The notes under the pieces were generated by a model, which was not told where the DNA came from, searched no databases, and worked only from the letters and a program-made list of their open reading frames with translations. Shown one piece after another: positions 8,516 through 16,160 of a stretch of 36,243 nucleotides of DNA (within the stretch, counting starts at the first letter, position 1; every line of letters begins with the position of its first letter). The position numbers and the translations under genes were made by a program. Where the stretch lies: contig SZPM01000022.1 in the NCBI GenBank assembly GCA_030263715.1, positions 1 to 36,243 of the forward strand, in the 5' to 3' direction. The stretch is from ATM1 sp003577165. Its GTDB lineage: Bacteria > Armatimonadota > Fimbriimonadia > Fimbriimonadales > ATM1.

Positions 8516-10531
8516 TCAAAGCCGTTCGGAATACCAGGATAGGATGCGCCGGAGGCGGTCGATGCGCAAGTCCGGCGGCCCAGCGCGGCTCATCCCGTGG
8601 CTCGTATTCGAAGGATATCGGACAAACCGCGACGGAATGCCGCGCATCTGAAGGAACGCGAAGACCTGCTCTCCCTGTTCGACGTTGCAGCGAAGATCGC
8701 CTTCGCTGTGGATGACCATCGTCGGAGTTTCCACGTTCGCAAAGTGTTTCACCGGACTTCTGTCCCATAGGATCTCGTAGTCGCCGTACGCCGCTCCCGG
8801 CCACACGCCGTTGGGAACGAACGTGTAATCGCTGTTCCCGCTCTTGCTCAGAAGATTCGAGACGCATCGATCCGTGATTGCACACTTGTAGCGGTTCGTG
8901 TGAGAGATCGCCCAGTTGACCATGTATCCGCCGTAACTTCCGCCCATGATCGCAAGTCTCTCGGCATCCACGAAATCGAGCGTGCTCGCGAAGTCCGCAA
9001 TGGCCTGCACATCGCGCCAGTCTTTCACGCCCCAGTCTCCGTCAATGCAGCGCGCGAACGACTCGTCGTAGCCTGTGCTCCCGCGCGGGTTGCTGAAGAC
9101 GACGACGTATCCGTTCGCAGCCAGCAACTGCATCTCAAAGAAGAACGCGCGTGTGTACATTCCGTGAGGTCCGCCGTGGACTTCCAAGACGCAGGGCCTC
9201 CTCTCTCCTTCGGCGAATTTCGGGCGAATGACCCAAGTGTGAACCTGGACGCCCGGTTCGGACTCGACCCAGTGCTCGTCAAGTGGAAGAACCTCGATCT
9301 CGGATGCGAATGCGTCGTTGAAACCTGTCTCCGCTGCGGGCCGAACCCCGGAATCGAGAACCTCGACAAGGCGAAACTCGGGAAGGCCGTCGGGCCGGGA
9401 GACAGCGCAAACGGCGATCCGGCCATCGCTGCTGCACGTGCAAAGAGTGAACTCCTCCATCCCTTCGGTCAGGAACTCGGGTTCGGCCGGCCCGAATCCG
9501 CTGGCTCGCAGATCGAGTCTCGCCAAATGGCTGCCGCCTCTCCGGGCGACCGACAGCAGAATCTGGCTGGAGTCGGAAGTCCAGAACAGTTCCGGGGAGG
9601 CGCCCGACTCTCTTAGATCGCTCAGCATCGAGCATGCAAAATCAATGTCGAGCTTCCCTGTGATGCTTCGGAATTCGAAATCACGCGCTCCCACGAGGGC
9701 GAGGCAGTTGTTCTTGTAACCGAATCGGTCTGTTTCGCGGTCTTCGTAAAGCGTGGCAATCCACTCGCCGTTCGGCGACCACGCCAACTTGCTGAAGTTG
9801 ACAACCGGCAGAGAGTCCGTTCGAACGACTCGGCCAGACTCCAATTCGACCCGCACGATCGTCTCGCCGAACGGTTCCATCGTCGGCCTTTCCTTTGGGT
9901 TAAATGCGATCGCGAGCTGTTTGCCATCGGGCGACCACGCGAATTGGCATTCACCCTTCTTCGCTTCACAGAAAACGGGGCGCGCCACGCCCGTTTCGAA
10001 ATCCGCTACCCAAACTTGGTAGCGAGCCGCGCCGAAGATTCCGTCGCCGTCATAGCGCCACGTCAGATCTTCAACAATCCATGGCGGCGCACTCTCGCCG
10101 GACTCCTCCCTTTTCTTCTTCGCGTCTTCTGTCCGCTCATCCAGCGTCTTGCGAAAGAGGAAAGCGATCTCGTTTCCGAGGGGAGACCAGCGGAACTCGC
10201 CGATCTCGCCTTCCGGCAGGCTGGTAATCGGCCTCGGCTCCCCGCCGTCGAACGGGAGCCAAAAGATCTGCTTACCGGGTTTGGCGCGATTCGATACGAA
10301 AGCCACACCGTCGCCCGTCGGCCGGACGCGGGGTTGGCTGTCTGCCACATCCCCGACTGTCAACTGGCGCGTGCCGTCCGCGGAGAACATCCAGAGATGC
10401 GAGTGATACTTGTACTTTTCCCCGACCGAGCGAGTCGCAACGACGGCCCCGAGGCCGTCTGGCAGCATCGAAGCGGTACTTGGGACGACGATTCGAAGAA
10501 GATCCTCTGGAACGAGGGACCGGCGACTCAT
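8516..10531 (-). CDS. S9 family serine peptidase (prolyl oligopeptidase / acylaminoacyl peptidase type)
   Basis: Serine peptidase that trims short peptides or N-acyl amino acids. The first ~390 residues look like a TolB/WD-type beta-propeller, with repeated hydrophobic-W-SPDGK/NGEW patterns that gate the active site. The rest is an alpha/beta hydrolase. The catalytic triad is readable: Ser532 in GGSYGGYM, Asp612 in HSEGDLRCNVEQ and His645 in NTSHGMSR. The oxyanion-region motif HGGPHGMY is also present. There is no signal peptide or lipobox, so it is probably cytosolic. The start is ATG at 10531, with no strong ribosome site. The gene is divergent from the secreted LolA-like gene, and 57 bases separate its stop from the dehydrogenase start. 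A metabolic link to the glycan genes is not evident. Confidence 0.9.
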   Translation of the reverse strand: MSRRSLVPEDLLRIVVPSTASMLPDGLGAVVATRSVGEKYKYHSHLWMFSADGTRQLTVGDVADSQPRVRPTGDGVAFVSNRAKPGKQIFWLPFDGGEPRPITSLPEGEIGEFRWSPLGNEIAFLFRKTLDERTEDAKKKREESGESAPPWIVEDLTWRYDGDGIFGAARYQVWVADFETGVARPVFCEAKKGECQFAWSPDGKQLAIAFNPKERPTMEPFGETIVRVELESGRVVRTDSLPVVNFSKLAWSPNGEWIATLYEDRETDRFGYKNNCLALVGARDFEFRSITGKLDIDFACSMLSDLRESGASPELFWTSDSSQILLSVARRGGSHLARLDLRASGFGPAEPEFLTEGMEEFTLCTCSSDGRIAVCAVSRPDGLPEFRLVEVLDSGVRPAAETGFNDAFASEIEVLPLDEHWVESEPGVQVHTWVIRPKFAEGERRPCVLEVHGGPHGMYTRAFFFEMQLLAANGYVVVFSNPRGSTGYDESFARCIDGDWGVKDWRDVQAIADFASTLDFVDAERLAIMGGSYGGYMVNWAISHTNRYKCAITDRCVSNLLSKSGNSDYTFVPNGVWPGAAYGDYEILWDRSPVKHFANVETPTMVIHSEGDLRCNVEQGEQVFAFLQMRGIPSRFVRYPSNTSHGMSRAGPPDLRIDRLRRILSWYSERL

Positions 10532-10637
10532 GGCCCGAAGTTACCCGCGACGGAACCAGCATTAGCCCACGGCGGCGTAGTAATTTGTACCGGCCCTGCC
10601 GGTCTGAACGTCTGGACAAGTAAGGGAAGGACCATTT

Positions 10638-12053
10638 ATGAGAAAAGTCGTTAGCCTCGCCGCACTCGTCTGCCTCGCCGGCATGTCGGCGGCCCAAAGC
10701 GGGTGGAAGCAGATCACGAGCATCCAGGGCACAGTCCGTGAACAAGCCGCCGAACGCCCCACACGGACCCTGTCACTGCTCCAGGGCCAAGAAGGCGTGC
10801 GGATCGAAACCGACAAGTCTATCGGCGGAGACCTCGGAGGCATGAAGCGAATTGAGGTGTTGTCCAAATCCGGCATCTACACCTGGCTGGCGGATCAACC
10901 CCAACGCGCACTCCAACTCATCATGCCCACGGAACTGGACTGGAACGAATTCGTTGCGAGACCGCGCTTTTCTCGGGCGGACCTCGAATTCAATCTTAAA
11001 GGCATCGAGAAGGCCCTAAACAAGCGCGTGCTCGTTGGGAAGGCGGAGAAGGTCGCCGGGCGAGACTGCTTGGTGCTCAACGTGCTCGATCGTCCAGACT
11101 CGTTGAATTCCGACTACCAGCGACTGTGGGTCGATCGGGAGACTGGCATCACACTGAAACTGCAGGATTACTTTGGCGGAAAACTCACGTATGAGAGGGA
11201 GTTTCTCAACATCTCCTATAACGTGAACAGTTCGCAATCGGATTTCGCTCCCAGCTCCAAAGCCCTCGTCATCCGCGGGCCTGTTGCTGCTCGAACGCTG
11301 CTTACCATTGACCAGCTCAAGGACGTGCAGCAACTGAAGGCAGACATCGAGGGAATCAACGCCAAGGCAAAGAGTCCGGCCAAGCCTTGGGCCGGAGTTG
11401 CCGCAGTGAGCAACCCATTCGGCTACGCCCAAACGACCTACCGAGAGATCTCGCCCCTCAGGGTGTCCAATGGGCAGCCTCAGGGCGGGCAGACGCGAGG
11501 AAACCAGTTCGGGAATCGAGACATCCAGTTCCTGGGCGGCGAGAACGGTCCGCCGGTCGCCGTGACCGCGACCTTCGTGCCGTCCACCGAAGCCCGGAGA
11601 GAGGTCCAGATCGTAGTCCGAGCCGACGGGCAGGGAGAGCAGGGCCGCCGAGAGTTCTTCATCGTGAGCGACGAGAACGGGAACCTCTTGACATTCGGCG
11701 ATCCGGGCCAGGAAGCCGGCGGCGGCTCCGGCTCTGGGGCCGGCGGGGCAAATCAGGGACCGAGCCTCTTCGCCAAAAGCGATTTCGTCAATCCCAAAAC
11801 GGGAGACACGATGACGCTCGTTCAGGTTCGCGGCCTGCCGGCGATCGGCGGCCTCGGCCCACTGGCGTTCAAGTCTTCCGAGGAGATTAAGGACTCCAAG
11901 TTGGGGGGCGCGAAGGCGCATCACTGCGACGTGCCGTTCAAATTGACAGCGATCACCTGGAAGCGCGGCACCGTGCACTTCGCGCTCGCCTCGACGACGC
12001 TCGATGTGAAGCAGCTTGTGAAGTTCGCTGAAGGGCTGAACGTTCCCGAGTAG
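10638..12053 (+). CDS. Secreted LolA/MucB-like outer-membrane-lipoprotein-sorting-type protein
   Basis: Exported protein of 471 residues with a clear Sec signal peptide (hydrophobic stretch at 4-16, AXA-like cleavage near SAAQ-SG at 17-21). The next ~200 residues have the pattern of the LolA/LolB/MucB half-barrel: a series of strands such as IYTWLADQPQRALQLIM, followed by GRDCLVLNVLDR and LWVDRETGITLKLQDYF, which resemble the MucB/RseB and 'outer membrane lipoprotein carrier-like' signature. The middle (~270-330) is Gln/Gly rich. A Gly/Ser-rich linker (~355-370) precedes a C-terminal domain that may be a second copy of a lipid-binding-type fold. The ribosome site AAGGGAAGGA lies 6 bases before the ATG. 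The function is inferred only at fold level; it could bind lipids or sense envelope state. Confidence 0.6.
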   Translation: MRKVVSLAALVCLAGMSAAQSGWKQITSIQGTVREQAAERPTRTLSLLQGQEGVRIETDKSIGGDLGGMKRIEVLSKSGIYTWLADQPQRALQLIMPTELDWNEFVARPRFSRADLEFNLKGIEKALNKRVLVGKAEKVAGRDCLVLNVLDRPDSLNSDYQRLWVDRETGITLKLQDYFGGKLTYEREFLNISYNVNSSQSDFAPSSKALVIRGPVAARTLLTIDQLKDVQQLKADIEGINAKAKSPAKPWAGVAAVSNPFGYAQTTYREISPLRVSNGQPQGGQTRGNQFGNRDIQFLGGENGPPVAVTATFVPSTEARREVQIVVRADGQGEQGRREFFIVSDENGNLLTFGDPGQEAGGGSGSGAGGANQGPSLFAKSDFVNPKTGDTMTLVQVRGLPAIGGLGPLAFKSSEEIKDSKLGGAKAHHCDVPFKLTAITWKRGTVHFALASTTLDVKQLVKFAEGLNVPE

Positions 12054-12071
12054 CACCTCGACGAAGGCAAA

Positions 12072-12100
12072 CGGGTGAGGAGCGAATCGCTCCTCACCCG
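12072..12100. terminator. Bidirectional hairpin between convergent genes
   Basis: A perfect 12-base-pair stem (CGGGTGAGGAGC paired with GCTCCTCACCCG) closes a five-base GAATC loop, and its G and C can add one more pair. It starts 18 bases after the LolA-like stop and ends 22 bases before the deacetylase stop on the other strand. No long T-run follows on either side, so it is a hairpin terminator or mRNA 3'-end protector by position rather than a textbook Rho-independent site. Confidence 0.75.
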
Positions 12101-12122
12101 CTTACGCTATTGACCGCGCTTA

Positions 12123-12860
12123 CTATCGGTGGTGTTCGTAATGCTCGCTTGCCGTCTGAGTGAGCGTGCTGAAGTGCGCCCCCCGCGAACGGAGGTCTGA
12201 GATGAGTTTATCGAGTGCCTCGACGGAGTCGATGTAGTCCCTCATGCCGATGCAGAGCACCTCGTGCCCCGAACACGCGTCGAGAATGGCCTTGACCTCG
12301 TCGTAGCCGCGATCCAAGTAGGCGTAATTGCCGTTGGCGCATGTGACGGGGACCATGAGAATCTTGCTGTCCCCCTCCACCGTGACGTTGTCGTATGCCG
12401 GGTGATACGGCTGAGTCGGCGCCCCATTCCAGTCCACAAACATCTTGTAATCGCTGCCTGCAACCGAACTGGAATCGACGACGATTCCGACATCCTCCAT
12501 GTATCGGAGGTCCGACGGTTTAAGGGCAAAGCACCCAGCGCGAAAACTCGTCGCCTTCACCCGATGCGACTTCAGTATGTCTTTCGCCATCTGAATGATG
12601 TTGGCGCGCTCTTTCTGGTCTTCCACGTAGCCCCGGTCGTTTTCGAAATGAACGTTCATCCCTATCTCGTGCCAGCTTGGGATCTTGTGAAAGAACTCTT
12701 TGTAGTAGAGATTCGTGTTGGCTGAGGGGTCGAGTTCCGAAATGTGGATCAGCCAGGTGATAGGCACGAAGTGCTTTTCCGCTAAGTCAATAATGTCTTT
12801 TGTGTAACAGCGATCGTGGTGGGCCGCTTTGCAGTCCACCGTAAGCGCAACTGTGGGCAT
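12123..12860 (-). CDS. NodB-like polysaccharide deacetylase family protein
   Basis: A 245-residue protein with the (beta/alpha) layout of carbohydrate esterase family 4, which removes acetyl groups from N-acetyl sugars using a divalent metal. Motif 1 is altered: the usual Asp-Asp is Asp9-Cys10 in LTVDCK. The metal-His region reads HEIGMNVHF (His64 and His71), and the Arg motif is FRAGCFALKPSD (Arg107). The late His motif is not obvious. There is no signal peptide, so it may act on a cytosolic precursor or belong to a side family with another role. The ribosome site AAGGAGG is strong and overlaps the end of the GH65-like gene, with only 3 bases between stop and ATG, so the two are co-transcribed. 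The Asp-to-Cys change makes activity uncertain. Confidence 0.7.
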   Translation of the reverse strand: MPTVALTVDCKAAHHDRCYTKDIIDLAEKHFVPITWLIHISELDPSANTNLYYKEFFHKIPSWHEIGMNVHFENDRGYVEDQKERANIIQMAKDILKSHRVKATSFRAGCFALKPSDLRYMEDVGIVVDSSSVAGSDYKMFVDWNGAPTQPYHPAYDNVTVEGDSKILMVPVTCANGNYAYLDRGYDEVKAILDACSGHEVLCIGMRDYIDSVEALDKLISDLRSRGAHFSTLTQTASEHYEHHR

Positions 12861-12863
12861 ATT

Positions 12864-14873
12864 CTATTCGCCTCCTTCTCGGATGGAGACTCCGCCATGC
12901 GTAGCCTCGAGTGTATATCGCTTGCCTAAGATCGGAACATTCTTAAACGTGACTCTTCGCCACTCCGACGGCAAGCACGGGTTCAATGTCAATCGAACGC
13001 CTCCGTCTAAGGGTTTCGACGCCCTCGGCGGAGGTCCTTCGGCAGGTTCGAGTCTTACCCCAAGGAAACCGTAAATCACCGTCTGCAGGCACCCAGCGGC
13101 CCCCGTCGAGAAGTAGGCATCACCCGAGTCGGCCCGTTCCGCAAAGAGCAGGTGAGGCTCCCGCAAAAAGGCCGTCCACGACTCTTTCCACAGGCGATAC
13201 GCCTCGTCGCGTCGTGCGAGGCGGCAGGCGATGGTTGCGTGGATCGAGTCGGACATTGCCGGTCCGTCTCTCCACGCGAGGCCCTTGTACCGGTCGAACA
13301 TCGCCTCCGAAGTGGCGGCGGAAAAAGGCCACTCCAGAGGGTACAGGGCGAGTAGGGCGGCAGCCTGCTGGTACCCCTTCAGAGCGTCGCCCTCGTATGT
13401 GATCGGCACCCCGGAAGAGTCGGTGGGTACGTGGATCCCCTCCGCAAACGCCAGGAAAGTCGAGGCGTCTTCGGCCGTTCGGGCCGCCCCGGTCAGGGCG
13501 GCACGCTCAGCGCACCACTTTGCCAGGAGGTTTGTCACCAGGTCGTTGTTGCGGAGCCTGCCCTCGTCGGGACTCTCGACCTTGAGGATCTCCCAACCGC
13601 GCTGGGTCTTGCTCGCACGCTCCAGGAAGACGTTTGCCGCATTTACGGCTGCCCTGTCGGCGTCATCGGCGGGAATGAAGCCGAGAGCGTGAGCCCGATG
13701 CGCCCACCACGCGACCCAGCCGGTGGCGTGGTACGCTTCTTGGAACTCGGGGGGGGCGAGCTCCTCTCCATCGGCGCCTGCCTCCCACGGGACTTTGCCG
13801 TTTGTCCTCTTCAGCCTCCACTGAGTCGCTCGCTCCGCCAGTTCTGGATCGATGAAGCACAAGACTGGCAGCATCCAGGCCTCAGCGTCCCAGAACCGAT
13901 GCCCCTTGTAACGATCGTGACTCACCCCCATCGGAGGGAGCTTTTCAGATGAGTTCGACCAGAGGTAATAGAGAAACGAACGAACGGCACGCTGATCTTC
14001 AGCCGGCCCGTCGACTTCGATGTCTGTCTTCCACCGCGTTCGCCAAACGTCATTTGCGCTCGCGTCGAAATCCTCCGCATTGCGAAGCTCAGATCCGTTG
14101 TCGAATGAAACAAGAAGCTCGACTTCTTCTGCTCCGCCTTCCAACTGCGCTTCGGCGCGAAGCCCCGACTCCGTTTCGGTCAGGCTCCAACTTCTCTGTT
14201 CCGGCCTGGAAGAGATCAGCAGTTCGCCCTGGATTCGCTCGGTTCCGCTCGCTTCACCGGGTGAGACGGGCTGCAACTCCGCCATGAATCGGAAGCGGTC
14301 GGCATCGCCAGGCACGCGCGCCGCCTCCCCCGCCCCGACGCATTGAATCGAAAGTTTCTGCGGCTCATCAAGCGGGGACTCAAATCGCATCTTGAGCAGC
14401 ACCGAGTTGAGAATCGGGTGCACGCGAACGGACACGCGCACACGCCTCATCTCTCCCCTCGCATTCTCGACGAGGTGAACCGTCCTCACCCCCGTGCGAA
14501 AATCCAGTTCATCCCGATACTTCGCCCACGATTGCTCACCCGACGGATTCCAATCGCCAAAGCGAACCGACATCGTGAGCGGATTCCTGAACTTGTAAAG
14601 TCGATCTCGAAGAAGAAGGAATGCTGGGGAGGACACTTCATCTGCGGGATCGCAGTAGCCCGCCGCGGGGAGTCGAAGACCCAAATTCCCATTCCCGACG
14701 TACGCTGGAGTGCTCGATGGGGTGAGCAGAGTCGACGACCATCCGTCGATCGGCGCATCTTCGGGCCGCTGTTCGACTTGCTTCGAGCAGGCGGACAAGA
14801 CGGTGAGGGCCGCGATGGAGCCGATGAGGCCCTTACGACCCGTGGCCTTTCGCTTCCAGATATCTTTCTGCAT
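12864..14873 (-). CDS. Lipoprotein of the GH65-like alpha-glycosidase/phosphorylase family
   Basis: Predicted lipid-anchored envelope enzyme of 669 residues. The frame stays open upstream, but ATG at 14873 gives a proper lipoprotein signal (K/R-rich start, hydrophobic 15-26, lipobox LSAC with Cys29). An N-terminal beta-sandwich-like domain (~40-290, with VGNGNLGLR near the start) leads into an alpha6/alpha6 toroid. GHRFWDAEAWMLPVL (324-338) is the GH65/ATHL1 hallmark. EFQEAYHATG (376-385) is where the family's general acid lies (Glu379 is my candidate). The C-terminus has the short beta domain typical of the family (LNPCLPSEWRRVTF). The substrate is probably an alpha-glucosyl disaccharide or glycoconjugate. 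The 5' end overlaps trxB by 41 bases. The downstream deacetylase suggests a role in processing an external glycan. Confidence 0.72.
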   Translation of the reverse strand: MQKDIWKRKATGRKGLIGSIAALTVLSACSKQVEQRPEDAPIDGWSSTLLTPSSTPAYVGNGNLGLRLPAAGYCDPADEVSSPAFLLLRDRLYKFRNPLTMSVRFGDWNPSGEQSWAKYRDELDFRTGVRTVHLVENARGEMRRVRVSVRVHPILNSVLLKMRFESPLDEPQKLSIQCVGAGEAARVPGDADRFRFMAELQPVSPGEASGTERIQGELLISSRPEQRSWSLTETESGLRAEAQLEGGAEEVELLVSFDNGSELRNAEDFDASANDVWRTRWKTDIEVDGPAEDQRAVRSFLYYLWSNSSEKLPPMGVSHDRYKGHRFWDAEAWMLPVLCFIDPELAERATQWRLKRTNGKVPWEAGADGEELAPPEFQEAYHATGWVAWWAHRAHALGFIPADDADRAAVNAANVFLERASKTQRGWEILKVESPDEGRLRNNDLVTNLLAKWCAERAALTGAARTAEDASTFLAFAEGIHVPTDSSGVPITYEGDALKGYQQAAALLALYPLEWPFSAATSEAMFDRYKGLAWRDGPAMSDSIHATIACRLARRDEAYRLWKESWTAFLREPHLLFAERADSGDAYFSTGAAGCLQTVIYGFLGVRLEPAEGPPPRASKPLDGGVRLTLNPCLPSEWRRVTFKNVPILGKRYTLEATHGGVSIREGGE

Positions 14874-15786
14874 CGAGAGCTGCCATGCAGCCTGTTCCGG
14901 CAGCCGTGACCGCTTGGCGGTAAACCTTGTCCGCAACGTCGCCACAAGCGAACACCCCTTCGACATTGGTTCGCGTGCAGAACGGCTGCACGCGAATGTA
15001 GCCCAACTCATCCATGTCGAGGACACCTTGGAAGAGTTGGCTGTTCGGGGAGTGGCCGATTGCGATAAAGACGCCGTCGGTCCGCAACTCCGTGACTTCG
15101 TCCGTCTCCACATTGCGCAGCCTGACTCCGGTCACTTTCGGCACGGGCTGTCGCTCGCCCATTACCTCTTCGAGGACGGTGTTCCAAATGAAATCGATCT
15201 TTGGGTTCGAGAACGCGCGCTCCTGCATCACTTTGCTTGCGCGGAGTGTGTCTCGACGGTGGATGACCGTCACCTTGGATGCGTGTCGAGTGAGGCACGT
15301 CGCTTCCTCCATCGCCGTGTCGCCCCCGCCGATCACGACGACCTCCTTCCCTCGGAAGAAGAAGCCGTCACAGGTCGCGCACGCGCTGACACCGCGGCCA
15401 CCGAACTCCGTTTCCCCCGGCACTCCCGTCCACTTTGCAACTGCCCCTGTGGCCACGATCAGGGTCTCGGCGAGCACCTGCTCATCGTCCGCCTGCACGC
15501 GGAACGGCCTCTGGCTCAAGTCCACTCGGGTTGCCGTCTTCTCGATAACGCGGGCGCCGAACCGCTCGGCCTGGACCCGAAAGTCCACCATCATGTCGGG
15601 CCCCATCCGCCCTTCCGGATACCCGGGGTAGTTCTCGACGTCGGTGGTAATCGTCAACTGACCGCCCGGCGTCGGGCCTGCGAAAACGACTGGCTTCAGG
15701 CCGGCTCGTGCAGCGTACAGGGCCGCTGTGTATCCTGCCGGCCCCGATCCAAGGATGACAACGTTCTCAGTTGTAGGCGAACTCAC
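14833..15786 (-). CDS. trxB: Thioredoxin reductase (NADPH)
   Basis: FAD enzyme that passes electrons from NADPH to thioredoxin in the cytosol; a trxA gene lies at 28370-28696. It has the FAD motif VVILGSGPAGYTAALYAARAG, GGQLTITTDVENYPG, the redox pair CATC (Cys136 and Cys139 with the start chosen here), the NADPH motif VVVIGGGDTAMEEA with HRRD, and the C-terminal FACGDVADKVYRQAVTAAGTG. I chose GTG at 15786 (317 residues). The longer frame from TTG at 15876 adds 30 residues not seen in the family, and the chosen start places the Cys pair where E. coli TrxB has it. No clear ribosome site is visible for either start. It overlaps the next gene (GH65-like) by 41 bases. Confidence 0.93.
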   Translation of the reverse strand: MSSPTTENVVILGSGPAGYTAALYAARAGLKPVVFAGPTPGGQLTITTDVENYPGYPEGRMGPDMMVDFRVQAERFGARVIEKTATRVDLSQRPFRVQADDEQVLAETLIVATGAVAKWTGVPGETEFGGRGVSACATCDGFFFRGKEVVVIGGGDTAMEEATCLTRHASKVTVIHRRDTLRASKVMQERAFSNPKIDFIWNTVLEEVMGERQPVPKVTGVRLRNVETDEVTELRTDGVFIAIGHSPNSQLFQGVLDMDELGYIRVQPFCTRTNVEGVFACGDVADKVYRQAVTAAGTGCMAALDAERYLEAKGHGS

Positions 15787-15888
15787 GTATGTCAACTTTA
15801 CCAGCCTGGGACTTTCTCCCCACCCGAGAGGGAACGGAAAGTTCGGACGGAACATCCTGCGGTTCCGCGCGTCCAACTGATTAGAAAC

Positions 15889-15958
15889 AAGGAGTACAGG
15901 GCAACAAAGCCGTCAAAGACGGTGGCCGGTGAAAAAGATCGGCGATGCACTTCTCCTT
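15889..15958 (+). ncRNA. Candidate structured leader RNA, unassigned
   Basis: A 6-bp closing stem (AAGGAG at 15889-15894 with CTCCTT at 15953-15958) encloses two hairpins. Hairpin A is CCGTC/GACGG with an AAA loop (15910-15922). Hairpin B is GCCGGT/ATCGGC with a GAAAAAG loop (15925-15943). B needs a G-U pair that exists only if the + strand is transcribed. The shape resembles a small three-way-junction aptamer followed by a linker and a terminator-like hairpin. It matches no riboswitch consensus that I can recall. Pairing was found by eye; no covariation is available, so this is tentative. Confidence 0.3.
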
Positions 15959-15998
15959 CAAAACATACAACCTCACAACCCAACACCCTCCCAACCCC

Positions 15999-16034
15999 GG
16001 CCGGCGTCCTAACCAGGTGCCGGCCTCTCCTTTT
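15999..16034 (+). terminator. Terminator-like hairpin upstream of the Tat-exported gene
   Basis: GGCCGGC (15999-16005) pairs with GCCGGCC (16019-16025). The loop contains a further CCT/AGG pairing. The stem is followed by TCTCCTTTT on the + strand. It lies 127 bases before the ATG at 16161 with no gene upstream on this strand, so it would either end a short RNA or act as an attenuator for the downstream gene. The T-run is short and delayed, so strength is uncertain. Confidence 0.45.
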
Positions 16035-16160
16035 GTCTGACACCAATACCAGCACTCCATCGAACTTCTCGCGGAATACGATTTCCAGCAGGGGAAGTTA
16101 CGGCCCGCGGCAGCGTCGCCAACGAGCGGGCCAATTCCCTATTGCCGAGGAGCGATCGGA

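Larger units (their letters stand above)
15787..16160. other. 374-base intergenic region between divergent trxB and Tat-exported gene
   Basis: No convincing protein-coding gene is present. An antisense extension of trxB (to 15876) and a weak minus-strand frame (15798-16055) lack family support. The region holds a possible structured RNA on the + strand (15889-15958), an A/C-rich, G-poor linker (about 15959-15994), a terminator-like hairpin (15999-16034) and the ribosome site GAGGAG at 16147-16152 for the gene at 16161. No confident -35/-10 pair is seen. Confidence 0.6.

Noticed and set aside
15787..15876. N-terminal extension of trxB from TTG at 15876
   Set aside because: The added 30 residues have no family counterpart. 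Starting at GTG 15786 restores normal length and Cys numbering.
15889..15958. Cyclic-di-GMP (GEMM-I) riboswitch
   Set aside because: ACAGGGCAA and the CCGTC-AAA-GACGG hairpin recall parts of the consensus, but the conserved GACGCAAAGCC joiner and the second-stem GGTTGCCGA-like side are absent or out of place.
16146..16160. SAH-riboswitch-like CCGAGGAGCG string
   Set aside because: It is the ribosome-binding site of the gene at 16161 and has no accompanying stem or conserved core.
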